Both the position numbers and the translations under genes were made by a program. A stretch of DNA of 64,000 nucleotides from Zelopaecilomyces penicillatus (taxonomy: Eukaryota; Ascomycota; Sordariomycetes; Hypocreales; Pseudodiploosporaceae). Below the pieces are notes generated by a model that was not told the DNA's origin, searched no databases, and worked only from the letters and a program-made list of their open reading frames with translations. Location of the stretch: the NCBI GenBank assembly GCA_005765155.1, contig VCCP01000007.1, positions 1,009,501-1,073,500 on the forward strand. The letters run 5' to 3'. Below, piece by piece: positions 11,178 to 26,400 of this stretch (within the stretch, counting starts at the first letter, position 1; each line of letters opens with the position of its first letter).

Positions 11178-11657
11178 ATGGTAAACCTCTCAATTGCCTG
11201 CATATGATGATCAATATTAATATAATGAATAGGTGTTCATATTAGGAGTCAACTTTCATGAGGGAAAACTGGTCAAGGTATGTCAAATGGAGCAACATGT
11301 GGCTAATTATTCGAATAACTGAACTAAAATATATCACAACTACAGAAAGCTCTGGAGTCATTCTATGCACTTGGGCCGACCACCTCTAGCCGCATTCTCG
11401 CCAAATACTCTATTCATAACCTGGCCAAGGTTGGTTCCCTGGCACCGAGAACAATCACCTCCTTGACAGCCGAGCTGTCCCAAATGACCATCGGAACGGA
11501 CGCTAGAAGGCAAGTGCAGGAGAATATCAGGAGATTGAAGGACATCGGTTCGTACCGTGGACGTCGGCATGCCATGGGACTACCAGTGCGCGGACAACGG
11601 ACGAGGACGCAAACAACTACAGCGAACAAACTCAACAGGGTGGAACGCAGAGCCTAG
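11178..11657 (+). CDS. SWS2: Mitochondrial small-subunit ribosomal protein uS13m
   Basis: The model has three coding exons: 11178-11180 (the ATG alone), 11233-11277 and 11346-11657, giving 119 residues. The second exon encodes VFILGVNFHEGKLVK. The third begins KALESFYALG and contains SRILAKYSIHNLAKVG, DARRQVQENIRRLKDIGSYR and GRRHAMGLPVRGQRTRTQ, the unmistakable S13 C-terminal signature. Placing the start at 11178 requires a 52-nt phase-0 intron directly after the ATG (ATG|GTAAAC...AATAG|GTG), which restores MVFILGVNFHE as in fungal homologues. Other in-frame starts would lose the conserved N-terminus. The protein contacts the head of the mitoribosomal small subunit. It is convergent with the dipeptidase gene, 135 bp away. 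Confidence 0.92.
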
Positions 11658-11792
11658 GCTTTGCTCGACGCTGTCTCAGCAATGTTATTAATGAGATTTG
11701 GTTATTGCTAGTTAAATGTACGATACGTATCAGTAATTACATTGCATATCAGAAGGTGGTTGCTTTGACGAGCACACATCGATTTTTGGAAC

Positions 11793-13394
11793 CTATCCTA
11801 TGTTTTTCGTGATTTCATCTTCCATTACTGGTGCTCGATCAAACTTCATTTGAGCAGCCACAGCATCAACTTCTTTCCACACTCGAAGCAGATTTCTGCC
11901 AGCAATTTTGGCGGCATCATCGTCGCTGACGCCTCGTCTCAGAAGCTCAGCAATCAGATCAGGATACTTAGTCACATCCTCAAGACCCACAGGCTCGACC
12001 TCAATACCATCAAAGTCAGTCCCAATACCAACGTGGTCGTAGCCGATGAGATTTCCAATGTGCATAATGTGTTCAACAACGCGTCCAAGAGTGGCATTGG
12101 GTAGGTCAACATCAGGAACACCATTTTCGTTACCAACATCAATGCATGAAATGAAGTAAGGATAAATGTTCACCATTACCAATGAGTTGCGCTTTTTGAC
12201 GAGTTGTAGAACATGGTCCTTGACGTTGCGAGGATGAGGACATATAGTCCAGGCTGAACTGTGAGAGAAAATGACAGGAGCTTTGGATCCACTCCAACTG
12301 TCACGCCCACCAAGGACATCTATCATGGTATCCTCACTGAAACTAGTTATCAGACTAGGGAATCCTTCAACTTCGAGTTACTGTTAGAAAAGAAGACTCA
12401 CCTCACATGAGAAATGTCAACGATCATGCCAATGCGGTTCATTTCGTGAACAAGCTGACGTCCGAGGGGGCTAACGCCACCCCAGAGAGGTTCTGACTTT
12501 CTCAATGGATTCTCCAATAGCGCTGCGTCGGCAAATTTATTATGGCAGTTGTGTGTCAAAGTGGCATATTTCACGCCGAGACTACGGAAGAGTCTGAGAT
12601 TGGCAGCTCGGTTGCCAATCTGGTGTAGTCCTTCCACTCCCAGGGGAGAAATCAACTTGTGATCTAAAAAAGCATCAAGTGCATTGGAGCTGTCTATTTG
12701 TAGAGCAAGGTCATCTGGATATGCATTTTGTAATCTAGTCATGACATCAATCTGATCCATGGTAAATTGAACACCTATATATTTTTATTAAGTAGGCCAT
12801 CTTCTGGGGGCAGAATTCACTAAGTCTTACTGCTCGCATAGTTGCCATCGGAAAAGTCACTGCCGTTCTCTGGACAAGGCGCATATACACTCCAAAATGC
12901 GCCACCAGATCGGCCTTTCCTTAACCGGGCGAGGTCGACATGGCCCACGAGTGTTCCATTTTCAAAAGCGCGGTTAAAGTCATCATTGTCAATGCGGTAA
13001 CCATATGCTGCTCGTAGGATAAGTGGAAAATCGACATGACCATCTAGTGTCGATAAGGTGAGAACCGACTCATTGTTTTACAGCATCGGGCATGGAAGAA
13101 ATTGATGTTTTTTACTGCCAAAAAAAAAGAAAGAAAAGGAGAAAAGATTCAGACTAGCTTACCAATGAGTGGATTGGACGAGAGGATCTGTAGAGCTCTT
13201 TCTTCAACTGATTGAGGCTTGGAGCAAAGATGCTGAGATGCTCGGTGATAACAATGAACTATGGGCCCACGAAGCATGCCAAATGAGCCTAGCAAAGTTA
13301 AAAATGCTATACATGCGAGCTTGGCGTGCGTCCAGCTGCGTGACTGGGCGCGGCTCGCTGGCGTGAGGTTTGTATGATAGGCCTTTGTCTGCAT
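11793..13394 (-). CDS. Membrane dipeptidase (renal dipeptidase, peptidase family M19)
   Basis: Exons 13394-13163, 13043-12831, 12774-12402 and 12336-11793 give 453 residues. A hydrophobic segment at residues about 26-41 makes this a signal-anchored or secreted enzyme. All M19 zinc-site elements are visible: the HxD of LIDGHVDFP (His80, Asp82), the bridging Glu of GVEGLH, the His of DISHVSEDTM (created across the last intron) and the His of VIFSHSSA. TLTHNCHNKFAD and HVGIGTDFDGIE are further family blocks. The family hydrolyses dipeptides, including some with D-residues, and some members act in secondary metabolism. Nothing in this neighbourhood suggests a biosynthetic cluster. The extracellular or vacuolar location is inferred. 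Confidence 0.93.
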
Positions 13395-14059
13395 TGTCAG
13401 GCTGGGATGAGATGAGCCTATTGCGGCACAAATAATGTCACAGTAAGATAGAGACGTTAGTTAGTCCAAGTGGTCGGATGCGCACGAGTACCTACACCTT
13501 CCTGGGTTTGAATGGACGCACGTGACTTTCGACACCCAGGGGAGGTGTGCGTGGTGAAATGTGTATATGTAAGCAATATGTAGCTACCAGCCACTTTTAA
13601 CAGCTACTACTTTTGATAACTACACCCACTGTACTTGCACACTTGTACTTGCAATAGATATATTCACTGGCTGCCTCAAAGCTTTATATATGGCCAGTAT
13701 ATATGCACCTTATAGTGTGTGGTCGGTAGCTTTACTGTTGGCCATATAGTAGGTGTTGGCGGCAGCTTTAGGTATCTAGTTACTCAGCCTTACTGCTGCT
13801 AGTAGGCTGGAGGGGGTTTCATATACACCTAAGGCTTACCAGTCTGATGAGGCCTTAAGCAATGTCATAAAAAACTGTGTAAGAACCTGGTAACACTTTT
13901 GTGATATTACAGGAGGCCTTACCAGCCAGAAAACCCTTACCAGAAACACCCTCTACCTGCTAGAGTACCTACTTGGCATATTATATATGGTTGGTACCTG
14001 TAGGTCAGAGAGCTAGGAGCTGCCTATATACAGTCAACCCTTTAAATGATTTATATAGT
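13395..14059. other. Gene-free, partly RIP-affected flank
   Basis: The first 150 bp have normal composition and act as the dipeptidase promoter. From about 13560 to 14059 the DNA becomes repetitive-looking and rich in TATATA and CTACT words but still contains G and C. It looks like a lightly mutated repeat or the spread of RIP beyond the neighbouring LTR element. No coding frame is supported. Confidence 0.45.
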
Positions 14060-14453
14060 TTGATGACTGGGTTGAACACACCCCCTTGCTAGTTGATTAA
14101 GCTGTAGCTGTATAAGCTGCACTTAGGGGGATTGAACTGTATAAGTAGATAGGCCATACCCGGGCTATTTGAACAGGGCAGATATTATCCAATTTAAGTT
14201 TTTCCCCCTTCTATCTAAGAATTTTTCTAGTGTATTCAAAAGATTAACTATTAAAAAGCTATCTTCTTTATTTGATTAATTATAGGATGATTAATTGATC
14301 TTTTAAGTTTATTTTATTATATTACTGCTTTATAGCTTTTCTTATCTATTTAATCCTTATAGATTATACTAGCTATATAATTACCTTAAAATTATATTAT
14401 AATTCTATAGATAGTATTAGTATTATTATATATATTATTTTCCCTTTATTAAA
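14060..14453 (+). repeat. 5' LTR (family A, 394 bp)
   Basis: Begins TTGATGACTGGGTTGAACAC and shares its whole length with copies at 26496 and 41185. A common landmark (AAGTTTTTCC) sits at the same offset in all three. The outer, left part keeps G and C; the inner, right part is strongly C-to-T and G-to-A converted. Confidence 0.85.
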
Positions 14454-17400
14454 ACTAATGATTAAGATAAGGGGATATCTTATTTACTTTACTATTAGAA
14501 GGATCAATTAATACCAGACTAATAATATAATATATTTAGGGGTACTTTTAAGCTGCTATAAGGATTAATCTAAGAAGAATTATTATAGGTACCTTTATAA
14601 GACCTTTCAATTAGTATAATTAAGAGATACCTCTAAGGATAATAACCTAGAAATCTAGAAGTAAAAGAGCTAAGCTTATTTATTAAAAGATTTAAAGTCT
14701 ATAAAGCAGGGATATTATATATTATTCTAATTAAATAGTAAGGTATTATTAATTTCTTTTCTATTAGAATCTAATATTATAGAATATTAAATTACTAAGA
14801 GAAAAAATAAGAAAATATTTAATCCTAAGATAAGCTTCTACCTAGAATATATATAAAAGATGATTTATATATTGAATATTAGATTAAAAAGATAGGGTAT
14901 CCTAAATTTATTAATTTTATTTAATTAAAATATAAATAAGTATAAGAAGAACTATTATAGATGATTAGTTTATATAGCTTCTAATATTAATTATTTAATT
15001 AATAATAAATAATATTAGTTATATATTAACCCTTAGTTTTACTTTTTTATATTATAGGTTAGTATTTTAATAGTTTAGTTAATCTTAGGAAATGTTTTTA
15101 TCTCTCTTCTCTCCTTATAGATCTTATCCCTAATATTAAAGAAGCTTCTTATTTAGGAGTAATCTTAATATTTTAGAAATAAGATATTATTTGATTATAA
15201 TAAAGTAAGAATTATTATCCTTAACTTAAGTATAATACCTATCCTTAAAGGAAAGATTTTATACTAATACTAGGATATAATCAATAAGATATTACTATAT
15301 AAGAGTTAAGATAACTCCTTCTTAGATTAGATATCCAAATACCTTTATAATAGAAAGCCTTTATTATTATTTGATCTTCTTAGTATATTATTGGTTTCTG
15401 GTTTAAATAGATACTCTCTATATTAAAGAAGAAGATCTTTAAATAGCTTTAATTCTATTATTAGAATTATTACTCTTAAGATTATTATATCTAATATTCT
15501 TATTCTAAGTATTTCTTTATTTAATATAATATCTATTATAAATTCTAGTAGCCCTTTCCCTAATAGATTAAGCTTATAATTAATTGATTAATTAAGGGAT
15601 AATATTATTAAGAGTTTTTAATAAAGTATTACTAAGATTAATATCACTCTTTTTAATAGTCTTAAGGATATCCTTACTATAAATAAACTTAAAAGATATA
15701 CTATTAATCTTAAGCTTATTAAATACTTTAATAGGATTAATATTATTAAATACCTTTTAAGCTATAAGCTTAAGATAAAAGATAATAATATAATTAATAA
15801 GAAGAAATATAATTACTTTATATATTATATAGTTAATACCTATAAGGATATTATCCAAGGATTTATCTATAATCTCTTATAAATAAAAGCTAAAGAAGTA
15901 TTAAAGAATTATTTCTTTAAAGGAGATTTATAATAGTTAAGATTATATAAAGATTATTTAAAAGTACTTAAATAATAATACCTAGAATCTATTAAAGATA
16001 TTCTAGATTAGCTTAATAGGTATAGATTCTATACTTCTTAATATAATTTAAATTAAAAGGATTTAAAACTATTATCTTATATATTATATAAGACTATATT
16101 AGCAAGGCTTCTTACTAAGGTTATTTAAGCAAATTCTATTAATAATCCCTATAAACTTAAGAAGATACTATATAAATAGCTCTAGGGATACTTTAATAAT
16201 TAAATAACTATTAAACTAGCTATTAAATAGTATAAGACTTCTAATAATCTTAGGAACCAGATAAATATAATTACTATTAGAGTAATACTTAATTAAATTG
16301 CTATAATAAAGAATCTGATTATATAGGACCTTGACCCTAAAGAAAAGTTCTTTCTAATTATTACTAAGATTATATCCCTTAAAGCCAAGCTAATAGATAT
16401 AAAGGAGTTGATTAAGTTTATTAATAATCTTAAGATTAATATAACTATTAGGGAAGATATTGGTTAAATAATTATTAAAATATAGGCAGATACTAATATA
16501 TATATTAATAAGGATCTATAGTATAAAGGCCTAATAAGTTTTTTATCTAATTAGATAATATTTAATCTTAGTAATAATAAGGATTTTAATATCTTCTCTC
16601 TTTAAAAGAGATAGGATAAGAATAATTACTAGTACTATAACTTATTAAGCTATTTTCCCTCCTATTATAATAAATTAATATATAATACTAAACTTGGGTT
16701 TTATATATATAATTTATATACTAGGATATTAAATCTAGGATATATTATAAGCTAGAGTATAATTCTATCTATTATTATATAGTAGTTCCTTAAGATAAAA
16801 GGATGCTATTAGAAGCTTATAATAGCTTAGGCTATTAACTTCCTTAATTATATAGTTATATCCCTTATCCCCTTGATTAAAGCTAGAGCCCCTTAGCATT
16901 TTAAATAAGTATTAAATAAATATAAAGGTATAATCTTTAGAAAATATATCTTTTATCTAGGCCCTAAATAATAATCTATAAAGTTATAATACTTAGATAT
17001 TATATCTAATAAAAATATAATTTAAATTTCTTTTATATTACTCTCTTAATATAAAGATATAAAGGATTAAATAGTATTAATATATATAATTAATATAAAT
17101 ATTAATAAGAGAAAGAGATAAAGGGATAATAATAAAGAGTTAATTAAATCTCTAACTATAATATATTAAGAGGCTACTCCTAAGGCTATCCTAATATTAG
17201 ATAGGATAGTATCTTCTAATCTAATAACTATATCTAAGAATATATTATAAATAATAGATTAAAGTATAAGACTTTTTTATTATTAATTAAAACTAAAGAA
17301 GATCTTGCTTATAAAGATAATTACTATATTATTTTATATATTAATTAATCTTAATCTAAAGCTTAGGATAATTATAGGCTAGGATCTATTGGATTAGGCT

Positions 17401-20400
17401 AAAGATATAATAGAAGTTCTCTATATCCCTAGGAATAGATTAAATAATCCTATATCTTTAATAAAGCTAAAGAATATAATAAGAGCAATTCAAGTTTATC
17501 TATAGATAAGGTATAATAAAGCCTTCTTTAATAAGCTAATTAAATAATTATATATTAGTATTATAATTATAATTAAAATATAAGAAGAAGCCTCTTTTAA
17601 TTATAGCTAGTATTAAATAGTATTATCTAATTAAGGTTAAGATAATATAGATCTATTAGGTTTATATTATTTCTATATTCTAGAACCGGTTAAAGATAAT
17701 CTCTATAATAATATAAGCTTCTCTTTTAATAAAGCGCTTTATAAGATTATTTAAATATACTTAAATAGCTATTAATTATTAAATATATAATAAATACCTA
17801 AGATCTAAGTTAGGATTGATTCTTAAGAAGGGAAAGCAATAAATATATTTATTAATTTAAGCTCTAAAGATAATATTATCTTAAAATCACTGACTAAGAA
17901 ATATAGGGTTAAATATAATCTAATTAAGATTAAAATAATATTATTCTTTAAGTAGATTATTTAAATAATTAGAGAAATAGAAGTTTAATTCTATATAGGA
18001 ATTACTTAGATATCTACTTACTTATATATAGTATTAGATAGAGTTATAATACTCTTTATCCTAGGGATACTATTTATTAGAATAGCTAAGCTATTATTTA
18101 ATTATTCTTAGAAAAGCAGAGACTTATATATATAATACTAAATAAGGTAAGTATAAGTAATTACTCCTGCTATAGGTGCTATTTATTAAGAATAAAATAA
18201 ATCTAATTCCTTGAAAAACTAAATATTAATTATATTATTAAAGGTATAGTTAATAATAAGGAATTAATTAATCTAAAATAGCTTTTTAAGGATAATAAAG
18301 AAATATTAATAGAGCTTAACTCTAATAATAATAAGGTGATTATTAGGTATATATTAATAGAGTCTATAAAGTAATATATTAAAGCTTTAAAAGTGATTAA
18401 GATTAAATTAGACTTTCTAAAGAAAAAGAAGAAATCTAAAAGAAGGGGAATATATTAATTATATAATCCTTTTAAGGTATATATCTATATCTTATATAAG
18501 AAGAAGGCTGATAAAGTTAACCCTATTAATAATATTTCTTTAGATAAGTTTATACTTAATAATAACTTATTTTAAAAAAAGAAGAAATAAGAGAAAGTAA
18601 AGAGAAGAATCAACTTAGATATACCCTTTATTAAATATATTACTTTAAAGTTCTTTAATATACCTAAGGGATCCTAACTCTATAGAGAATGCCTTAAGGA
18701 AATCCTCTCTTAAATCAAGAATATATTAATCTAATAGGAGATTAATATTTTCCTAGAGATCCTCTATAATAGAGAATAGGCTTTATCTTAGTAATTTAAA
18801 GAAAATAGAATATTTAATCTATTAATTATATCTCCTTAAGTTATTAAAGTAATTCCCTATTTAACTTAATAGATATATTCTATCCCTATTCTATAAGGAT
18901 TAGAAGTAAAAGCTATAAAGTTATTAAAGATATACTTTAAGAATTATATATTAGAAAAGTCTTATATCTCCTATAGGAATTAATATTTCTTTATTAAGAA
19001 AAAGAATAGAAAGCTTTATTTAATTAATATTATTATAAAATATAATATTATTACTCTTAGAGATATATTTATTCCTCTTAGTATTAATTCCTTTAATAAA
19101 GACTTCTCTATATATATTATACTCTTATTATTAGATTTCTTTTCTAGTTATAATTAAATCCTATTAAAGGAAAAGAGTAGAGATCTTATTATATTTTCTT
19201 TTATTATTAATCTTTTAAGGATATATATATTCCCTTAAGATACTATAAATTCTATAGTCTAGTTTATAAGAATTATAACTTAGATACTATTTAATCTTAT
19301 CCTAGATATTTATAAACCCTTCTTTAATAATATTACTATATATAGGCTATAATCTATTTATAATAATAAAGAGATTCTTCCTAGGGTATAGAAATATATA
19401 TTTAAGTATTTATAGAATCTTAATAAAGTCCTTCTTAATATTAAGCTCTTTAGATATATAATATTAGAAGGGAAATTAAGATATTATTAAAATATAATTA
19501 TTATTATTAGATTTCTTTATAGGATATCTAGAAGGAAATTAATTAAAGAGAAAATTATTAAGATCCTAGAATAGCTTATCTATTATAATATAATAGATAT
19601 TAGGGCCTTTCTTGGATTTATTAGCTATTATTGAATTTGGATATATAACTTTATTATTATTGCTCTTCCTTTTATTACTTTATTATAAAAGGAAGCCCTT
19701 TAAAAATAAAGAGGATTATAATCAAAGATAATAGCTAAGCTTAGGGATATAATAATAATTACTTTTATTCTAATATTACTTAATCTCTTTAAAGAGGGTA
19801 AAGAAATTATATTTATAATGGATACTAGCTTTAAAGGATAGGGAATAGTTTTAATATAAGTCCTGGATAAGTAATAATATCTGATTAGGTTTAAAAGCAG
19901 TTATTAGAATAAGGCTAAATATAGCTATAATATAATAAAGCAAGAGTATAAGGCTATTCTTTTTATACTTTAAAGGCTTAAAGGATATATCTATAGTATA
20001 TAATTTACCTTAGAGATAGATATATATATCCTTATATATTAGCTTAATAGTATTATTTATAATATATTAGATAGTTTTATTATCTATTGGATTAATTATA
20101 TTATATTATTTGATTTTATTATTAAATATATTCCTAGGAAAAATAATAGTATAATAGATAGACTTTCTTAGAAAGGATTAGGGCTATCTAATTAAATAAA
20201 TATTAAAGTTAAAGGGGATTTAAAGAATATAATTAATATATATCTTAGATTAATATAATTAAATATATTAGAATCTAGATATTCTATAGAGTTCTAATAG
20301 ATTATTAGATTCCTGTGTTTATTAAAGAGATTATCTAATCTTAATAGAGTATAATTTAGAATACTATATTAAAAAGCTTAGAGATTCTTTATTAAGGATA

Positions 20401-23400
20401 GGAAACTTTAGCTAAGGCTAATCTATAAAAGAAATCATTCTATATTAATTATTAATAACTTACCTATCTATAAGAAATTGATAGTAAGCTATTATATAGC
20501 CTAAGGGTATAAAGGTAAAATGATTATCTTTAAAACTCTCTTTGATAGGTATTATTAAGAAAAGATATAGAATAATATTTCCTTAGCTATAGCCTACTAC
20601 CCTAAGTATTAAAAGTTTATATTATAATAGGGTAGAGAATCAATAATTCTAATATTACCTAGATAGCTAATATTAAAAATATACTTTGATTTATAATATA
20701 TATTATCTAATTATAGTATAAACTTTCTTATAGAAGCTTACTATGATTTAATTAAATAGATAGAAGTTTAATCAATATAGTAGATTAACTTAAGGGCTAT
20801 AATTAGATTTATTATAATCTTGATATAGTAATATAGACTTATACTTTATATAGTTATTAATAATAGATCTAAAATAAAAGGGCTTCTCCTTTAGATATTA
20901 TTTAATTAGGGTATAAAATATATTTAAATATCTAGGTATAATTCTATAGCTAACTCTATAGTTGAAATTGATTATTAAAGCCTTATATCTATAATAGTAA
21001 AGATATTAGAAGGGGATTCTAAATAGATAAGATATCTTAAAGCAGCTATTCTTATAGATAGAACTATAATTAAATTATTCTATAGCTTCTCTGCCTTTTA
21101 TCTTATATATAGATATAATCCTATCTTGCTATTTAAAATTGAATTTCTAATATAAAGGCTTATTAATTAGGATACTATTATTAATACTAAGGACTTATTT
21201 AAGTCTTATATTTAAATACTAGAAAAAAGATTAAAAGATATAATAAAGGCTAAAGAAAAGATAATTAACTTTAGAAAGAAGCTAATAATAAGAATAGATA
21301 CTACTAATAAATATATACTTTGATTAGAATATAATTAATTAATATTAAATAATCTAATACTTATATATAATATATCTAAGAAATAGGATAAATCTTATAT
21401 AATAAAGATAGTAATACATTGATATAGCTTATATTGAATTGCTTTATAAGTAGATATTATTAAAATATATATACTTTATATAATAGATAGGATTCTCCTA
21501 GATAAGATCTATTCTAAAAACTATCTAAAGAAGTTTATTAAAGATAAGTATAGCTAGTAGATATTTAATACTAATACATAGCTCTTTGGACTTAAAGATA
21601 AATAAGAACTATATAAAGAAAAGAGAGAACTAGGATTATTAAACCCTTTTATATACTTTGACTTATCTATTAATCAAATAATACCCTAAGACTCTAACTC
21701 TAATACTAATCTTAAAGAAGACTTTCTAGATTTATTATTAGCTATTAAACCTTGATTTAAAGTTATAATCTCTGGCCTAACTTAATATTAGAAGAGTATA
21801 TATTAACTATACTTACTTTAAATATATATATGATTTCTTATATACTTAAACCAAGGATTTCCTAGTCTGAATTCTATTTAAAAATCCTTAATAGGGAGGA
21901 TCTTAATAATATTTCTTAAAAAATATAATAAATTTCATTCTTTATATATAATATTCCATTACTAGTATATAAATCAATTATACTAAACCAATTATAATAG
22001 ATAATTAATACTCCTAAACCTTAATTATAATAATCAAACTATTTCTATATTAATAATTAAATAATCCTTATTAATCTTATTTCTTTATAATCTTTCCTTA
22101 ATCTATATTAGTCTGATTTTACTATACCCTTAAGCATAGACTTACTCTTGGATCTACCCTATACTTATATTAACCAGGATCAAATAAAGCTTATACTTAT
22201 ATATCTAAAACCTTTTCTTTTACTCTAGAAAACTTATTAAATTCCTATTAAAAATAGGAGTTCTTATAAATCATTTTAATATTATAATACTATCTCTCTT
22301 TAATCTTCTTACTTATATAATTCTTTTTCTTATTTAGTTATAGATATATTTTATAATATTATATTATAATAATTATACTCTTTTATTATTCTATTTTATT
22401 TTATAAAAGATTAATTAATACCTTTAAAAACTAATTTATTTACTAATATTAAATCATCTAGATTATATAATTAATACTATTATCCTAAAATCAATTTACT
22501 TTATTCTCTTTAAATTAAATCTATATCCTAATAACTAAGGAATTATTTAATCCTATTTATATCTATTAAATCCTATTAAGGTTTTCCTTTATTATCTTAT
22601 TTATATCCTATTTTATTATATACCTAATCCTTAAAGTTAATAGCTAATATTTCTATAGGTAAGAAGTAGTAGATATATTCAAGAAATCTGGAATGATTGG
22701 TCTTTCTAAGTCTTTGGTCTAGTCCTTTTTTAAGAAAATCACTTACTTTCCCTTATCCTTTAGCTTGAATTGATAGCTATAAAGTCCTCTTTATTTATAG
22801 TCTATATATCTATCCTATTTATAATTTAAATAGTATCTATTATACTTACTTAGGATTAAAATATATAGATAATATAGCTATATAATATACTCTCTAATAG
22901 CTATAATAATAATTAAGAAGGATTATATATAATAGGAATATAGGATTGGATTAATAACCCTATAATAATTAATAAATAAAGAGTAGATCCTCTCTTTTTA
23001 TTTTATTAAAATATTAAAGAAATATCTATAAATATATCCTATTTTAGCTGATATAAATATAGGATAAGGTATTTAGGTTTTTATAATAGACTCTAATATA
23101 GGATATTCTTAAATACTATAGAGATTACCTTCCTAAAAGTATTATTTAGGACTTTAGCCCTTAGCTAGCTATATAAGAGTGCTAGATATATCTTTTATAA
23201 ACTTAATAATAAAGGATATCTTATAATAGAAAGGGTAATTTATCTAATTTATATTTACCCCCCTTAGAATCTATACTTTAAAGATTACCTAAATCTAAAA
23301 ATAAGAAAGAGGATTAGTATTGGTTTATAAAGATTAAATAATATCAAACCAGAAAGGCCTTATAACTTACTATTACTTCTATTATAGAGGATAATTCAAT

Positions 23401-26400
23401 ACTATTAAAGAACTTAATATAACTATTCTATAATAAAATAATCTTATAAGTAATTATATTATATAGAATAATTATATTTATAATAGAATTAATATTAGGA
23501 AGCTAAGAATAAATATTATCCTAATCAGTTTTTATAATTAAATAATACTTATAATAATAACCTAAAGAGAATAAGAGATAGATTAATAATCTTAAAGTTA
23601 AGAGAGTTAAGTTATAAGATAAAAGAGAAAAAGTTATAAGAGCTAGAAGGCTGCCTCTCTAAAAAGTATATAAACAAAAATATATATTATTCACTAGCTA
23701 TAAATCACTATTAAGCATAATAAAAAGCTATACTTTAAAGGAAAAGCTGTTTATAATAAAAGATATCTTTGATTAAGTGATTATATATAACTATAAAGGG
23801 TTATTAATTTAAACCCTTATATATTTATAAAGCTCTCTCTTATAAAGAGGTATCTTATATATATCACCCCCTTTTATCTCTATTACCTCCTCTAGTATCT
23901 ATACTATCTTATTTTATTCTTTTAATCTCTATTATTATTTAATTATATCCCTATTTGATTCCTTATTAATATATAATATTAAAATAATAAAGAACTTTTA
24001 GAATACTTATACTTTTCCTTTAGGTAAGTATTAAAAATATAAGCCTTATTATTATTATAAAAGTAATATAGCTTAAAGGAGATATAGATTTATTTTATAA
24101 CTATATTAATGAATATATTATATTTATAATAAATCTAGGGTTTTCTAAGTAATCCTGCTTTATAATCCCTTGATAAGACTGGTTTAATTTATTATTAATC
24201 CTCTCTTAGAATTTTAATATAGATACCCTAGATTTAACTATATATAGCCTTATCTCTATTATATAGCTATTCCCTTAAGGCCTATAAGGATAGAACTAGA
24301 GTGATTATCTAATCAAGCTCTATTAACTATTATATATACTAAAAAATAAAGATTAAGCTATTAATTTTATATTATACTCTCTGCTTTAAATTATACTTTA
24401 TAGTATCTTTAATAATATATTTATAGCCCCTAAAGTAATATATATTTTCAAATTAAAGAAATACTTCTATATATATATAGATCTCCTTAATATTTTATAT
24501 AAGTTTAGATCCTATAATTAATTAATATTTAATACCTATGATTATCTTAATAGGCTAGCTGCCTTCTATAAGAATATATTTAATAAGTGATTCTTTATTA
24601 GATTTATTAATTATAAAAATATATATTAATATTTCTTTATTTAGGATTAATTTAAAGGCTAGCTTTATATCTTTGATTTATAAGTAGATAGATAAATATA
24701 TTATACTAAAGAGTTTATATATCTATAAAGGTAAATGCTTTATAAGCTTAACCTCTTTTATAACTTTATATTTATTATTATCCTATATATAATATAAATA
24801 TAAGATTAAGAGTATAGCTATCTATCTTTCTTTTAAATCTATATTATTATTAGAGGATTAATTAGGTTTTATTCTTATTTTAATTAGATTAAGGAAGATT
24901 TAAATAAAATTAAATAATCTTATAATAATATATTTTATCTACTCCTTAATAATCCCCTTTATTTATTATTAAGAGATTAATACCTATTTAATAGTTTAAA
25001 CCAGCCTATATCTAGCTATATACTTAAAGTAAGGAATACTATATTATATCTTATTATTAATAAGTTAGGTATAGCTAAGTATCTATAAAGCTTTTATTAT
25101 ATTACTTTATAGGATCTTAATAATTAAATGATCTATAATTAAGATATAGATAAAGTATTCTATTTTATTTATCTAGGAGGTATTATACTATTCTTAATTA
25201 ATAGATATACTTTATTTATATTATATAAAAACTCTAGAGTCTTCTATATATTTATAAAAGATAGCTTATTTATACTATTTATATAGATTATTATAGAGCA
25301 GTCTATTTATCTTATTAGAATATAGAAGCTTATACTCTTTAAAACTATTATTAATTAATAATTAAATAATAAATTTAAATATAATAAGATAATCAGATCT
25401 AAGCTAGTTAAGACTATTAATATAACTATTATTAAGGAAGCTAAATTAATTATAGCTTAATCTAATAATAATTAAATAATAATACCCTAATAGTATTCTC
25501 TAGGAGCTAATAGGAATAGGTTATTTATTATTTATTTAATTTCTAGGCTCTTATTTAGGCTTACTTTATTTATATATAATAGTACTAAAGATACTTAGAG
25601 ATTATTTAATTAAGATTTATTAAGCAAGAAGATAGAGTCTATATTAATATAGCTTATATTATACTTAAATCCCTAGAAATAGATTATCTTTAAGGAGTAG
25701 ATAATTAAATCAACTTTATTAAGTACTCTTATAGCTAACTTAGATAAGGATACTAATACTTCTAAGGATATTATTATAATTCTAAGGTGGTTTACTAATA
25801 GGAACCTAAGTAAGATATCTTAATCAAATAATAGATATCTTTTTTATAAATAAACTAACCCTTTTAATAAAGAAAAAAGAAATTTAGAGAAGAAATAGAA
25901 GAGATAATAAAAGGAATTAGATCCTTAATCCTCTTTATATTATATACTATTAATTCAATCTATAAGATATAAGGGAGAGATCACTACTTAAATAGATATT
26001 AGTTTATCTTTATAATACTTAAGAGTAATAGAATATACTATAACTATTAAATTTATTAAGAAGATAGATAATATATTCCTTACTAAAAGGCTTATATTAT
26101 ATATTAAATACTTTAATAATTATATTAATCTCTATTCTAATAGAATAGTTATAAAAGAGACCCTTTAATATATTAGGAAGATAATAAAAGCTTTCTTTAA
26201 TAGCTTAATAATTTAAGCTATTTAATCTAGTAGATCTAAATACTATACTATATAAGTATAATTAATAATATCTCTACCTATAGATTGAGTAATAGAATTA
26301 AATACTCTAGGGATATTAAGGGAGTTAAAGGGATTAAATATTAAGGGAATACTTAATTAAGGATAGATAAGGTAGAAGAAATAAAGTATATATATATAGG

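Noticed and set aside
11793..13394. Secondary-metabolite cluster around the M19 dipeptidase
   Set aside because: Neighbours are core housekeeping genes; no synthase, transporter or cluster regulator is present.
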